This document shows, piece by piece, positions 1 to 12,318 of a stretch of DNA of 64,000 nucleotides. Position numbers and translations under genes: made by a program. The DNA lies in assembly GCA_011032825.1 (NCBI GenBank), contig JAADJZ010000001.1, positions 2,046,001 through 2,110,000 of the forward strand, given 5' to 3'. The notes under the pieces are model-generated. The model ran no database searches, was not told the origin of the DNA, and saw nothing but the letters and a program-made list of their open reading frames with translations. Position 1 is the first letter of the stretch. Each line of letters starts with the position of its first letter. Source of the DNA: Massariosphaeria phaeospora (lineage: Eukaryota; Ascomycota; Dothideomycetes; Pleosporales).

Positions 1-1177
1 CCACCTCTGTTCCTCGAAGATTGGCTTGGAAGAGGGAGCTCATTTGAGCGTCTCCGGGGCCGCTGTTCTCAAGAATGAGGAAGTGCATGAAGAAAGAAAA
101 CATATAGACCGCAAGGGGGATCATGATGAGTCCGAACACTCGGAAAGCTAGGTGAGTAGCCAGTTCCACCTGTCCATGTTAGCGTCGTCAAACACTTATC
201 GCATTCATACGCCTTACCTTGGGCATCTTCAAGTCGCCAAATTTGTGCCAAAGATCCTCAATTGTGTAAAGGCCAACCAACGCCGTGCAGAAGAAGCCGA
301 CCCACTTGACACTGCATACACATCCGATTGAAACGCCGGTCAACATCAACCACAGACCCCATTCGGGCGAAAAGGGGTCATGTTGGAGACGGTGGAATTT
401 CGCCCAGCAAAGCACCGTGGTGAAGGTGAAGCATAGCAGCATGGAGTCCAGCAAAATGAACCGGCTGATGGTGGTGTATGAATTCTCGAAGAGGACCATA
501 AGAGTAACGAGCCAGACGGTGGGCCTCCGGAAGTTTAACTCCTTCGCAGTGTAGTATGCCAATGGGACGCAAACAGCACCGAACGCTGCATTGAACAGAC
601 GCATGAAAGTGTAGTTGAGTTCCTCCGGGTAGGTTTCTCCTGACTTGAACTCGAAGGAGCCATTGTATCCTGCGAGGTATCCTGACAATCCAACGAGCAT
701 CTTTCCTAGCGGGGGATGAACATCGAAGTAGAATTCGCGCTTGAGGTAGTGAGAGCCGAACTTTCCGAAACTACACCGGTTGTTAGACTTGCGCCGCAAT
801 CGAGGGTGGGTAGACTATACTGTGCTTCGTCCCAAGTGACTATCGGCGACAGGCCGATCTTCCACATGCGAGTGAAGAAAGCGAGCGCGGTGAATATCAG
901 CGGGGCCCATACCCATTCGTATTCGTCGAGGAAAGAGATGACGCTGAAGGCCTGCAAGGAGTATCAATTAGCGCTGTATTCTGATACTGTGGCCACAAGC
1001 CTGGTAGGCAAGCACCCGCTTGGATTGTAGGGAAAGTACCTTTTCCTTTGATTTCTCTACTGTCGGCGCCTGTGCCACTGCTGAGGGACCCGATTGACTT
1101 GATTGACCTGGGCCACCTCTTCTCCGGAGCTCTTCAGCTTGCGCGTCCACGCCCGTAGTTTGCGCCCGCGCTGCCAT
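1..1177 (-). CDS. PMT2: Protein O-mannosyltransferase, PMT2 family (5' part; gene runs off the left edge)
   Basis: Transfers mannose from dolichyl-phosphate-mannose to Ser/Thr of secretory proteins in the ER, usually as a Pmt1-Pmt2 heterodimer. Four exons fit on the minus strand: 1177-1040, 951-821, 770-218 and 169 to beyond base 1. Every junction is GT/AG and in frame. The splice at 821/770 restores the family motif [18 protein letters not shown], which carries the catalytic Asp-Glu pair of the first luminal loop. The next exon continues with the PMT2-type stretch [13 protein letters not shown] and several membrane segments. The last visible exon reads [19 protein letters not shown], the start of the luminal MIR region. 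The MIR repeats and C-terminal membrane segments lie outside the window. The start was taken at MAARAQ; an in-frame ATG at 1198 would add seven residues. The first ~50 residues are polar and cytosolic. PMT2 subfamily membership rests on sequence resemblance and is well supported. Confidence 0.93.
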
Positions 1178-2170
1178 GATGTAGGACAGCCTCTGCACCT
1201 CGTCCTAGTCTGTCCAAGATTGTTCGCGCAGTGCGGGAGTCGTATTAGGAGGCGGAGAGGGACGCGGTTGCGGCTGCGGCTGCTTGAGCTCGATTCGTCG
1301 CGCTGGGCAAACCAACGCCTGTGGAACGAAGAAAAGAAGAAGAAGAGAAGATTATAAGCTGAGTATTGGGCGACGGAGCATTGAGAGCGGTGGTAGGATG
1401 CTCGAGACACAGGTTGGCTTACTCCCCTCTACTCTGCAGCGGGAGGTGGTGGCTACGGAAATAGAATCTGGTCGCGATATTGGAGCTGAAGGGCGGCGCT
1501 AGCGCCAAAATGGACAAGGGGCCAGAAATCCAATTGAACATCTGGCATCTCGGGCGCCGTGCCACTCACGTGAATGTTGGAACAGGTGCAACCCCCTTCC
1601 AAGGATCCTAGTATGCAGATAGATAGTTTAGGGCTGCAAGCGCAGACGGAATCTGTTAGAGAAAAAGTCGAGACACAAAATAATTCAACCTAAGGTTTTC
1701 AATCTTCGGAAGGGGTGCTTGCCCTGTTCCTGCATGTTAATATATCTTGCTTCGAAGCCAGGGCCTAACAACTCCGCCAAAGAGTAGATGTATAGACTGA
1801 ACACAGGCACAAGAATTTAAGAGTTCTAGTCTAGAATGAAAGACGCGCATCACACATGTTCAACCCCAATGTAAGAAATCTACGTCTGGAGAGACCGACA
1901 CTAAACACGACAACTGAGCCGAAACGAGCTGTGAGAAACCGCCATAACTCTGTTCATTTCTACAATGCTCGCCGAGCTGGGACTCCGCCCATTAAACTAC
2001 CAGTGTGAATACAGTATGGAGCTGCATGCCCTCACCGATGCGTATCGATCGCTCCTGTGCCTTCTATCCAAACCAAACCCTGCATGCAAAGAAAAGGATA
2101 TCATACCATGCTGCCAACAGGGCTAGACAACATGCAAACATAAACACCATCAGAAATCTAAGGGTCCATC
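1178..2170. other. Intergenic: PMT2 promoter side and downstream of the transporter
   Basis: About 1 kb between two minus-strand genes. It should hold the PMT2 promoter and 5' leader, with a purine-rich stretch near 1330-1355. No reading frame with coding character or recognisable RNA gene was seen. Confidence 0.5.
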
Positions 2171-4087
2171 TCATAGCGCCTCCTCATCATCCTGCCCTAC
2201 CCGTTTGTATTTTCCACTCGAGCTGTCGCCTTCGCTGTTGCCTTTGCTCTTCTTCACTATGTTCGAAATCCACCCGCCGATGCCTTCACTAGGCTCTGTC
2301 TCTGTCCTCTGTAGGGACTTGCCATCTTCGTCGACCTCTGGAGGGTCGATATCAAGTCCGGGAATGGCGCTTTCAGCTCCATGGCGTCCACTGCGGATAT
2401 CGAGAGACGGGACAGGAGAGCCGCGACCCCCGCTGAATAGAGATTCTGCTTCAGCCAAAGTTGCTGGGGTTGGCATAACCGACGTAGCATCTCCAAACAA
2501 CGAATTCATATCTTCGAGACGAACGTTTGCGGTTTCGGGGTATATAAACCAAACTGTTATATGTTAATTTACACTTTGAAACACCACAGTATATAGACTT
2601 ACCGATAACAAAACTGACAGCACAGAAAAATGCGTGGATGAGATACAGGCGCCAGTGGATTGTGTCTTGAAGGATGGGTGTCATCTCTCCTACAAGCCAG
2701 TTGAACGCCCAATTTGTTGCGGTACTAAGACTTGCCCCTTTGGCGCGGATACTGAGTGGAAGAATTTCGGGCGGGTAGAGCCATGGAATGGGACCCCATG
2801 ATGCCCCGAATGCGGCGTTATAGATCATAACAAAGATGACCACCAGGTTCGGCGTCCATTCGGCTTGGAGGTAGATGAAGTACGAGATACCAGAAAGGGA
2901 TATCATCATAGCGACTGCTCCAGACAGAAGAATAACCCGTCGACCCAGGGTGTCGACAACGTACCAAGGCGGGATCGTAGAGAGGAAATACGTAATAGCG
3001 TTGATGCCGGTCATCAGGATGGCCTTGCGTCCATACCATCCGGCCTCTTCAAACACAAGTGGGGCGTAATACGAGATGACGTTGATACCGTTGAGCTGGG
3101 CCAGGGCTTGTGCAGACATGGCGATGAAGACGCGCTTGCGGTACCTCTTGAACATATCGCTGTACGACCGTTCACCTTCCTGACGCTGAAGAAGAACATT
3201 CATCTTGATTTCTCGATACTCTTCTCGTGCCTTTGGGTTGTGGATGTCACCCTTGCCATATAGGTTAGCAATTACCACGATGCCTTCTTCGTCATGATCG
3301 TTGTCGAGTAACCACCTAGAAGATGTTAGCGATTTTCGGCGCACCAGTAGAGGGCCTCAGACCTCGGGGACTCGCAGATGAGCAAGCTACCTCCAGCAAG
3401 AAGGGAGCCCATAACGCATTGCATCAGCAATGGTAGCCGCCAAGACCAGTCATTGTCAATGTAAGTGCAAAAGTAATCTACCCATACGCTTGCGGCATAC
3501 CCAGTAATGTTCCCGGTGAATTCTATGCACGCAAGCTTTCCTCTGTTATGCGCAGGTGAAATTTCTGACTGGTAAACTGGAACAATAGTAGATAGAGTTC
3601 CGACTCCGAGACCTGCGATGATTCTTCCTAGCATCATCAAGGGCATACCATTCGCGAAGGATTGAAGAGCTCCGCCCACCACGAAGATGAGTGAGCCATA
3701 GAGGATGGTTCTACGGCGGCCAAGCATATCACCGATTCGTCCAACTAGTAAGGAAGATATGAACGCCCCAACCTCGAGAATAGCGACCATGGTGCCCAGC
3801 TCAGCACTAGTGGGTTGGTTGAAGTAGTCCTTAAATTGAGGTCCCCTGTAGTACTGCATCAGATGTGATCGGCAGGAGGGAGATCGGGACGGCGCACGTT
3901 ATAATTCCGGACATGACTCCCTGATCATAACCAAACAGGAAAACCCCTAGTGAGACGAAGACACTGGTAAAATAGCTGGTCTTGTGTATCAGTAGGTGAG
4001 CCAGAACCAGCCAGGTTCATCCACCACTCACATCAGCTTTTTTCCATGCAGCCCGTGTATCCGAGAAGGACCATCTTGTGGAGCCAT
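2171..4087 (-). CDS. MFS sugar transporter (SP family) with long acidic N-terminal extension
   Basis: A twelve-helix proton-coupled or facilitative sugar porter of the plasma membrane; the substrate cannot be read from sequence. Exons on the minus strand: 4087-4032, 3975-3898, 3845-3363, 3315-2603 and 2553-2171. Splicing restores the sugar-porter signatures FLFGYDQGVMSGIITGPQF in helix 1, GRIGDMLGRRR after helix 2, PESPRWLL-like CESPRWLLDN after helix 6, VDTLGRR after helix 8, and YPETANVRLED after helix 12. The cytosolic C-terminal tail of ~110 residues is polar and Ser/Pro-rich. The nearest in-frame ATG is at 4087. However, the frame stays open upstream to about 4585 and reads as an acidic, charged cytosolic tail (for example LLDDHDQDSPQSSFDTPDSD), and no ATG was found in it. 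The true start therefore probably lies in an upstream exon not resolved here. A sugar or polyol substrate is inferred from family only. Confidence 0.88.
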
Positions 4088-4599
4088 AATGGCAGCAATT
4101 ATTTGCTCCGCCTTCGAGATAGTGCGGGGGCCTGGATCGGGTATCTCAATATCCTCCTTCCTAAGAGTAGCCGGGCGCCCCGGCTTCTCAATATCGTCCT
4201 GGAGCTGGAATCGGGCTCGTTTCTGCTGGCGGCGGTGCTTGGGAGGCGGGCGCGTTCCCTCGAGCGACTCCCGCAGGCGAATCCGGAGGGGATTTTCCTG
4301 GTCCGCTAGCTGGTCAACGAGATCTCCAGTGTCGCTCCAGACGGAGAAGTCGGAATCGGGGGTGTCGAAGGACGACTGCGGGCTGTCCTGGTCGTGGTCG
4401 TCGAGGAGACGGGCCGAATCAGCGTCTTGCGGGCGGGCAGAGGTCGAGAGAGTGTGGAGTGGGATGTTCGCCGGCCTCCTATTGTTGTGCGAGTAGGAAG
4501 GAATCTTGAACGGGTGGAGGCTGAAGGGGAGCAGCCTCGACTCCGGGATAGTGGTCGGGAGGAAAAGTGGATGCTGGGCTGCGGCACGTCACCGGGTCC

Positions 4600-6948
4600 A
4601 AGACGAGGGGAACGATAGGTGAAGAAAGCGGTCCAGCTGGTCACATTTGGGAATAGGCGTGTGGGTGGGGGACGGGGATGCCACAAGTCGATGCCTTCGT
4701 GATCTACTATCTGGCAGCGGTCAGGACGCCAAGGCCAGCGCACAGCTCGGGCCGAAGGGCGTCCTGCGAGCGATACACCAGCACACCAGATAAGATTCGG
4801 TTGGAGCGTGAACGTGCTAGTAATAGTCACAAGAGTAATGTTGAAGCCACGCCAGCTGGAACCTGATGTTGCAGTCCTGCCAGCGAGTTCTCGTGCATAT
4901 GTAGTAGGCGGGAAGCAGTGCAGGTGGTAAAGTTTAACCTACTGAAGGCCCTCCGCTGTCAGGGTCCTCGGAAGCGGGGACAGTTCCGCGCTGTCATACC
5001 GCTTGTTGCCACCTACGAGTGAACATGTAGGGGTGTTCTCTAAGGCGTATTTTTCGCTGTTTACGTCAGAGCTAGCTATAAAAGTATAGCGTTTTTTACA
5101 CCATTTTGAAGCCTGAATCAACGTCAACTGTTTGACACCTATATTAACACTCTCCGTGGTCTCTGTATAGGCCATATTCGCTGCCAAACCTTACCGCGCT
5201 CAGTGTTGTTTTGTTCACTCGTGTAACAACTCAATTTATGTAGTGTAACTATAAAATCTAGTGCGTGTATACGCTTACTCATCTAGCTGTACAACCTCAA
5301 AACACCCTATCTTGGCGTCCAAAACTTCCTACAAAACCCCCTGTATGTTCACTCGTATGTGGCAAGAAGCGGTACATACTGCCAGGCCATACAATCTGAA
5401 GACACGGTTGATACTGCGAACTCAAGAGCCCAGCAAGCTAACATCGCAACTTTCCAATCCTCCCTTCATCAGCGACTCCAGACAGCAGCCTGCTTCACGA
5501 GGGCAGACCGGCTCTGCTAGACCCTCCTTTGAAACTAAGAATAATTCAGAAATTCACACTACGGCGTATAGCGTTCGCGATTCGAAATCATATATGCAAA
5601 CCCGCTGGCTGGCTGCCCAATAACACCGGCAAAATGGTTAAAATGTTTTGACTACGGAGGCCAGTTCATGGAATATCCATCGTGGACGGTTACATAAAAG
5701 AGCGTTGCAGACCACCCGCCCTAGTCAACTGCTGCGATTCATCCACGTGCAAGACGCCAACACGGCTGGCCTTGGACTTCACGTCTTGCGCCCTCATGCG
5801 TGCGTATCTGAGGGCCTGTGACTGCCTACCTACATCTATCAGCGCACGCGGCGTCGCCCGACTGCAATAAACGGACCTCCTCCGGTTCGCGCATCGAGCC
5901 GGCATGCAGTCTGGCAAACAGAACAAGCTTCCCCTTCTTGAGTATTATTGCTGTGAAATGTGCAATCTGGTGCGCTGGGGTCATCGCTGGAGCATCGCGA
6001 AGAGTGAGCGTCTGGAGCATGTATTAGTCTAGCGCTTGATCGGATCTGTTCTGAGCCGCGCTAACTTGGGACATCTTCTCCGTAAAAGCAACTCCAGCAT
6101 GCCCTATGAGGTCACATAGACGTTTACCCCGTACACTTCTTGATATTTGCAACAACAGGCAACCAGAAGTCGAGTGAAGCCGGGCACAGTGGCCTGGCAA
6201 GTTGCAACGTCGCCTTGCGTTGCGGGAGCCGCTGCCGCCGAGGAGGGAGGTCGGCAGGCCCCTTGCACAAATGGCTTCCACCACGATGGCGCGCATCATG
6301 GAGGTGAGTTGCTGCGCGAGGCGCTGCTTTGCATCCCCTCGCCTGGCACGGCCCCCTTTACGACCTGAAACGCTCACCCTGCCGCGCCTGATTGGGCAGT
6401 CGGACGTGACATTAATTTGGGTAATGGCTTGGCGCGCTGGCTGAACTGCTGTTTGTGGCCGTACCGCACAGAGCACATCATCATCAGCCTGTTCGCGCGG
6501 CGTCGTCTGCACCACCGCGCGCGCACTCTCTCCATCAGTATCACCTCGGTCTTCATCCATTCACTCACTCCTCGTTGCCCTCGCACTGCCAACATCGCCA
6601 GCCTTGCGCTCGGGGACTGGCAACACGTCGGTGCATGCCCAACAGCGCGTCTGACTCTTCCCCACGGTCTGTTCGCGCCAGTGGTCTCTCCTAGCCGCAC
6701 ACCCTGGCCCAGCAACAAATCCTGTTTCAACCAGCCACCATCGCGGCTCGGCCAGCGCATCACACTTCCTTCACGCCGTCCCCGTCCATTCTTCGACTTC
6801 CAACACCGTTACCGCTTCCAGTGAGAGACAGCATATACCTGCAGGCCCTGTCGCATCGCCGTCAATTCGCTCCCATCGCCTCCGGTCCCTTCTACGCAGC
6901 ACACACGCCTCGGTACGCGCTGACGGCCGCCGCGGTCGCTCCCCAGCC
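4600..6948. other. Intergenic, divergent promoter region
   Basis: About 2.3 kb between the minus-strand transporter and the plus-strand Chs7-like gene. A short A/T-rich segment near 5030-5160 differs in composition from its surroundings and may be decayed mobile DNA, but no family could be named. Open frames of up to ~180 codons around 6020-6820 occur on both strands with low-complexity, Arg-rich translations and look like chance. Confidence 0.4.
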
Positions 6949-8178
6949 ATGTCCACGGGCTATGGTAAATTCAACGACTTTTGTCGCGATACAGGCAATC
7001 GGCTGTCCACTCTACCAGGTACGTGCTGCATCGCTGAGCCTTGAATCTGTGCTGACTCCTCTCAGTTTGCCATGTATGTCCGTCCCATTCGCATGCAACC
7101 GCCGATACCCCTTGTCTCAATACTGACGTCTGCACGAACAGCTCTTTAGTCAATCCGCCACGAGAGGAGGTAGTGGATGGGGTGGGTGTGATCTAGTTGG
7201 CATACCATTGAGCAATGGCAGACAGATTGCGAATCTAGGTCAGTGTTGATCGAGGTTGTGCGCCCGGCCAATGTTGACTGTCTCAGGCTCAATCCTCGTA
7301 TGCGGCTTCGCTATTCTCATAACCGCCTTCTTGCTTTGGAGGTCAGAGCGCAAGAAGGCTGCAGTTGGAAGACGGTATAGAAACACCAGCACGTTCATTT
7401 GATACACTGGAAAACTAACATGCTGCAGAGAGATGCAGTTGTTCCTCCTCGGATACATTATTGTCGAGATTTGCGAGATCTTCAGTATCGGCGGGTTTCC
7501 GCTGGATAGCGCTGTCCGAAGGGTACACTCTCAGCAATTGGCTATGGTGAACTGTTGCTAACTTGCGTGACAGGGTTTCAGTGCTGCCCATATCGCCGCC
7601 ATTGTCGCGACTCTGTGGATCCTAATGCTGAACGGTATCGTCGGATACCAAGTCCTTGACGACGGTACTGCAGTATCACTCGGTCTCATGGTCCTCTCCG
7701 GCGCCTTGATTTTCGTCGGAACTGGCTATATCGCACTGGACACAGGGTTCAGCTGGACGGGCTACTGGGATTCGACCTTGATGGGCGACAATCGCGCCTA
7801 CGCGCTTTATACCATCTACCAGCTTGTACCGTTGGTCTTCCTCACGGTTTACTTCCTTTTGGAAACCCATTTGGTTCTCCGCGTTCTTGGAGAGACCAAG
7901 CCCATGAGTACGTAAATAGCATTGTGACATGTTATACACCGGCTAACCACCCTACAGTTTATCTCATCGGTGCAGTGCTACTGTTTGCTATCGCACAGAT
8001 ATTCCAATATGTTATTAGTGTCCACATCTGCAGCGGCACTAGCGGAAAGATCAATGGTGGTATTTTCGAGACGTTGTTCACTTTGTTTGCCGTAACCATG
8101 CTGTGGGTATTCTGGTCGAGCATTACAGAAGACGACTGGCCGATGCCGTCAGTGGCGGGCTCAGGTGCATACCAATGA
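6949..8178 (+). CDS. Chs7-family chitin synthase export chaperone-like membrane protein
   Basis: A multi-pass ER membrane protein related to Chs7, which lets chitin synthase III leave the ER. Seven exons: 6949-7018, 7066-7073, 7142-7238, 7287-7374, 7429-7522, 7574-7907 and 7958-8178, giving 303 residues in one frame. Exon 2 is only 8 nt, but it is needed to produce LPVCHLFSQS, matching the conserved LP-x-C start of this family. About seven hydrophobic segments follow (SILVCGFAILITAFLLW is the first). Family features seen are ERKKAAVGRREM after helix 1, GYQVLDDGTA in the middle, and the terminal EDDWPMP tail. It belongs to the diverged paralogue group rather than the Chs7 closest to yeast, so a role in chitin synthase trafficking is known for the family but only inferred here. 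The next gene, SSL1, lies 690 bp downstream on the same strand. Confidence 0.85.
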
Positions 8179-8865
8179 TACGTGTAAGAATATGTGATGG
8201 AAGGTCAAGGTCGGAGGTGTAATGTTTCATGATTTTCTAGCATAGCGTATACCACATTGGGGATTGTTTTGGATGGACGTGATGCTAGAGTTAGCTTACG
8301 ATACCAAGTATACACATAATGTAGTTCAACTGATTAATCGCTTATCTGATCCCTTACACACTATGAAACCTCCATGCAGTGACATATTTGACTTTTACCC
8401 AGGCGCAATTCGAATTTCAGTTTAAATACCTAGGGGTAGTTGGTTGTGCGGGAGGTAGTTCCGAGTGGACACTGGTTCATCATGTGATACATACATTACG
8501 TAATCCATGGATTCCATTAGCGCGCCAGCTCAACATCGTTTTAGCACAACCGCGTACAAACCATCTCGTTATCAACCAAGTTATAGTAGCTGATAACAAG
8601 CAGAGCGACGCGTTGTTAGGTTGCTTGGCATTATCACTATTGGAAATCGCATTCCACTAATCTGTAGCTAACTTTGCCCGCCCTACCCAAAGATCCTGCT
8701 TGCCTACATAGCTACATGCGGTCGACTGGGAAGCTCTCGACATCCGTTCGCTTTCACAAGACGCGCATATTCGTATAAGCCACGTACGCGTTGCTAGAAC
8801 GCTGCGCGCTCAAATCCTCATCCGCAGCCGCCTTTCGGTCGTCCGCCCGACGGCACGCGACGACA
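8179..8865. other. Intergenic between the Chs7-like gene and SSL1
   Basis: This holds the 3' end of the Chs7-like gene and the SSL1 promoter. A 93-codon frame at 8379-8660 starts with GTG, resembles no known family and is taken as chance. Confidence 0.5.
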
Positions 8866-10731
8866 ATGGCCGACTCAGACTACGAATTCGAAGGCGACAA
8901 CGGATCTGACGACGAGTACGTGGCGGCCAAAAGCAAATCAAATCCGCGACCTCCACCGACGGGAAAGAAACGGGCGGAGGAGCCACCGCGAAAGCTTCAC
9001 GCTTGGGAAACAGACAGGTCTAGGACTGTGGCGAAGGAACTACCAGCTGTAGCAGAGGCAGATGACGGCTCAATACAACGGAGTGTGCAGGAACGGGAAG
9101 AAGAAAGGAAGCGTAAAAGGTAAGATAAGTTTTCTTTCGCGAAGCCATCAGTATCCTTTTGCTGGTCATGCTCGACGCACGTCCAGGTCTACGGCTACTA
9201 GCCTGGCACTGTGTCCTGTAGCCACGGCAGATCCAGTGCTTGCTATATGGTTCTGTCGACCCATTCACCTTTGCTACCACATCTCGTTTTCCTCTTTCAG
9301 CCGCATGTTCTATTCCCATCTATGCTGTACGCGTCAGTCATCGGGCCTACTGCGCTACGTTCCTTCTCATCATCCACTGAATTATTGACAAAGTTAGAAG
9401 AGGTACGGTAGAGACTAGAGGCGTGCTCGAACAACACGTCTCTTTCAGCATGCTAATGTGTTCTATGATATAGGTTACGAAAGGACACGAAGCCGTTCCA
9501 ACGTGGCATAATACGACATGTGGTACTCGTCCTTGATCTTTCTGAATCGATGATGGAGAAGGACATGCGCCCGAACCGATTCATAACGATGATCAAGTAT
9601 ACCCAGGAATACGTGCGAGAATTCTTCGAACAAAACCCAATATCCCAGATGAGCGTGTTAGGCATGCATGACGGCCTCTGCATTCGAGTGTCTGAACTAT
9701 CTGGTAACCCCGCAGAGCACATCGCAGCAATACAAGACCTCCGAACCCCGAGGAATCCCGAGGGTGTTCCTAAAGAGCCGAAGGGCTCACCCAGTCTCCA
9801 GAATGCGCTGGAACTAGCCAGAGCCACAATTTACCATACCCCAAGCCATGGAACCCGAGAAGTTATACTTGTATTCGGCTCTCTGCTATCTCTAGATCCC
9901 GGAGACATCCACCAGACGATCAAGGCCTGCGTCAGAGACCGGATACGCGTCAGCGTTGTTGGAATGGGTGCTCGACTGCGAATTTGCCAAGAGATCGTCT
10001 CGCGCACGAATGCGGGAGATGAAAGCGAGTATGTTGTGGCTACAGATCAAGAATCACTCCGGGAGTTGCTGTTAGCGACCACTACACCTCCAGTTGTCCG
10101 TTCTGACCAAGCAGCCACCACAGCGTCTTCGGACTCGGCGGCGGCCCTCATGATGATGGGTTTTCCATCTCGCGTCATTGAGGATGTCCCTACAATGTGT
10201 GCCTGCCACGGCATCTTGACCACGGGAGGCTACAGGTGTTCGAGATGCAGCGCGAAGGTGTGCAGCTTACCAATCACATGTCCTAGCTGCCAACTTACTC
10301 TATTATTGTCGACCCATCTGGCTAGAAGCTACCATCATCTTTTCCCGCTACGTAACTGGGTTGCCGTGAGCTGGAATCGAGCCCTAGAGCAAGGTAGTCG
10401 GGAATGCGTAGGGTGCTTGTCAGCGTTTCCTGAGAAACCCACAACGAAAGGGGATGTCAGCAAGAACGAGGCTGGAGACGCACAAAAGGAAAACGCAAGT
10501 CTTGACAAGACTGCGCGAGCAACAGGCGAGCAACAGGCGGACAAGGACGACTCGCAAGATCAGAAAGCGAGTGAGAGCTCAAGGTACGAGTGCCGAGCCT
10601 GCGAAAGCCATTTCTGCGTTGACTGCGACATTTTCTGCCACATGGTTCTGCATAACTGCCCCGGCTGCTTGAGCAAGCTCAACCCCGTTCCGGAGGCGCA
10701 TAGCAATGGTGATGCGGGGATGACAGGCTAG
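8866..10731 (+). CDS. SSL1: TFIIH core subunit Ssl1/p44
   Basis: A subunit of the TFIIH core, acting in RNA polymerase II promoter opening and nucleotide excision repair in the nucleus; it regulates the XPD/Rad3 helicase. Two exons, 8866-9119 and 9474-10731, give 503 residues. The acceptor at 9473 restores RKRLRKDTKPFQRGIIRH, the conserved entry into the von Willebrand A domain. The vWA domain follows with a DxSxS-type motif in VLVLDLSESM and the typical EKDMRPNRF. After the domain come a C4-type zinc finger (MCACHGILTTGGYRCSRC, then CPSC) and a C-terminal RING-like zinc module (YECRACESHFCVDCDIFC, then HNCPGC). A low-complexity Lys/Glu/Asp insertion of ~60 residues separates the two zinc modules. 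The N-terminus is acidic. The intron is 354 nt, long for this genome, with a good branch-like CTAATG near its end. Confidence 0.96.
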
Positions 10732-11382
10732 GGTGAGCAGCCTAAGTATGTTGATGGCATTGCTACCACTCAAGATACGAGCGGTGAGGCATCTTGGTCC
10801 CCAATAGAATAAATGGCATCAATGCCTTCCCTATCTCAGCTCTCTTCAAACGTCTGATTTCACTGGACAACGGTAGGTATGGCATCGGCTACAGATGTGT
10901 ATTCGAAGCCTTAGTTTGCTTGGTAAAGTGCCAACAATCGATCCAGCTTCTCGTCGGGAAACGGGACGCGCGGTTCCCCGGCAAAATCGTGCCCGCAGTC
11001 CCGTGAGCTGTCCCCTCCCGTCCCGTGGTAAAATGTTCCGTCGGTAGGTGACTAATTAGAGAGCTGTGGCTAGGGCATTATTGTCGAGCAAACATTCTCC
11101 CACGGGAGGTGATAGCCGCAGCCAGAGCATCGGCGTGGAGCAATGCCGAGGACCCCACTACTATCAATAACCGCGGCCGTGGGGCAATTCCGCCCTGCAC
11201 GTAATCAGTATTTAGCAGTCGATGTCGAGCCTGAAATGTGCGCTTCACCATCACTTTCTCTGCACGTTCTCGGCAAGGCAACGTTTTTGTACCAATTGGC
11301 TTCAAACACGAGAAGGCCATTTGCCTCATCGCTACCCAGGATTTCCATAATATTGACAGGGAAAAGACGGTCTTGTGTAAAT
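10732..11382. other. Intergenic between SSL1 and the FAH-family gene
   Basis: 650 bp with no gene recognised. It contains the 3' region of SSL1 and the promoter of the next plus-strand gene; short frames here have no family resemblance. Confidence 0.5.
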
Positions 11383-12318
11383 ATGGCATTTGAGCGATTG
11401 ATAAGATTCAAGACGGATGATGGGAAAACACTGTATGGAAACCTAACTAAGGAGGTTCCGACACTCGAGATCGAGGGAACCAAAGTTGAGGTTCTTGATG
11501 GGGATATTGAGAGTGGATTCAAAAAGACGGGAAATGAAGCGACCGTGTCGAAGGTGAGTTTGTTCATTGGGACAATATGTGGAAAGACTAATGGGAACTT
11601 AGCTACTTGCCCCTCTTCCGCGAACGAACATCTTCATGTGCGTTGGTTTGAACTACAAGCACCATGCCACGGAGGCGAAGGTATGTCGTACCCGCCTTAT
11701 TTGGCCTGATCTAAGAACTGCTCGCAGTTGCAAATACCTACAAACCCTGCCATCTTCACAAAACCCCCGAACGCTCTTGCAGGACCCCTAGACGACATCT
11801 CCATCCACCCAGACTGCCAGTCTATGCTAGACTATGAGGGCGAGCTGACAGTCGTTATCGGCCGCGACGCTAAGAACGTCAAAGCTGCAGACGCATTGTC
11901 GTACGTCCTGGGCTACACCGTTGGCAACGATGTCTCGGCGCGCAACTTCCAACTGCCTGTCTCCGTATGTGGCGGTCAATTCGGCTACGCCAAGTCCTTC
12001 GACAGCTTTGCACCCATCGGACCCGCCATCGTTTCCACATCGTTGATCCCGGATCCGCAGAAACTGGAGTACACGACCAAGGTCAACGGCGAGGTCAGGC
12101 AACAGACTGGGACAGATGATATGATCTACACGGTCGCGCAGATCATTGAGCATTTGACTCGGGGTACGACACTCAAGGCAGGCACAGTCATTATGACGGG
12201 AACGCCCAGTGGAGTGGGTCTGTTCAGGGAACCAAAGGGATTTTTGAAGGATGGTGATACTGTTGAGATCACTGTCGAGGGCATTGGGAGCTTGGTTAAC
12301 AAGATGAAGTTTGAGTAG
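11383..12318 (+). CDS. Fumarylacetoacetate hydrolase-family protein (FAHD-type)
   Basis: A member of the FAH superfamily, which uses a Mg/Mn ion to hydrolyse or decarboxylate beta-diketo acids such as acylpyruvates, oxaloacetate or fumarylacetoacetate. Exons 11383-11553, 11603-11680 and 11728-12318 give 279 residues. The second exon contributes the hallmark IFMCVGLNYKHHATEAK. Metal ligands appear as the Glu pair in DYEGELTVVIGRD (about residues 120 and 122) and the Asp in YTVGNDVSARNFQ (about 151). The C-terminal family signature TGTPSGVGLFREP is intact. The length matches single-domain FAHD1/FAHD2-like enzymes rather than true fumarylacetoacetase of tyrosine breakdown (~420 residues). No targeting peptide is obvious, so it is probably cytosolic. 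The exact substrate cannot be assigned. Confidence 0.92.

Noticed and set aside
5030..5190. Transposon remnant
   Set aside because: Composition differs from flanks, but no terminal repeats or recognisable transposase/reverse transcriptase motif could be seen.
6024..6560. 178-codon minus-strand frame upstream of the Chs7-like gene
   Set aside because: Arg-rich, no family, overlapped by similar frames on the other strand; more likely promoter or leader DNA.
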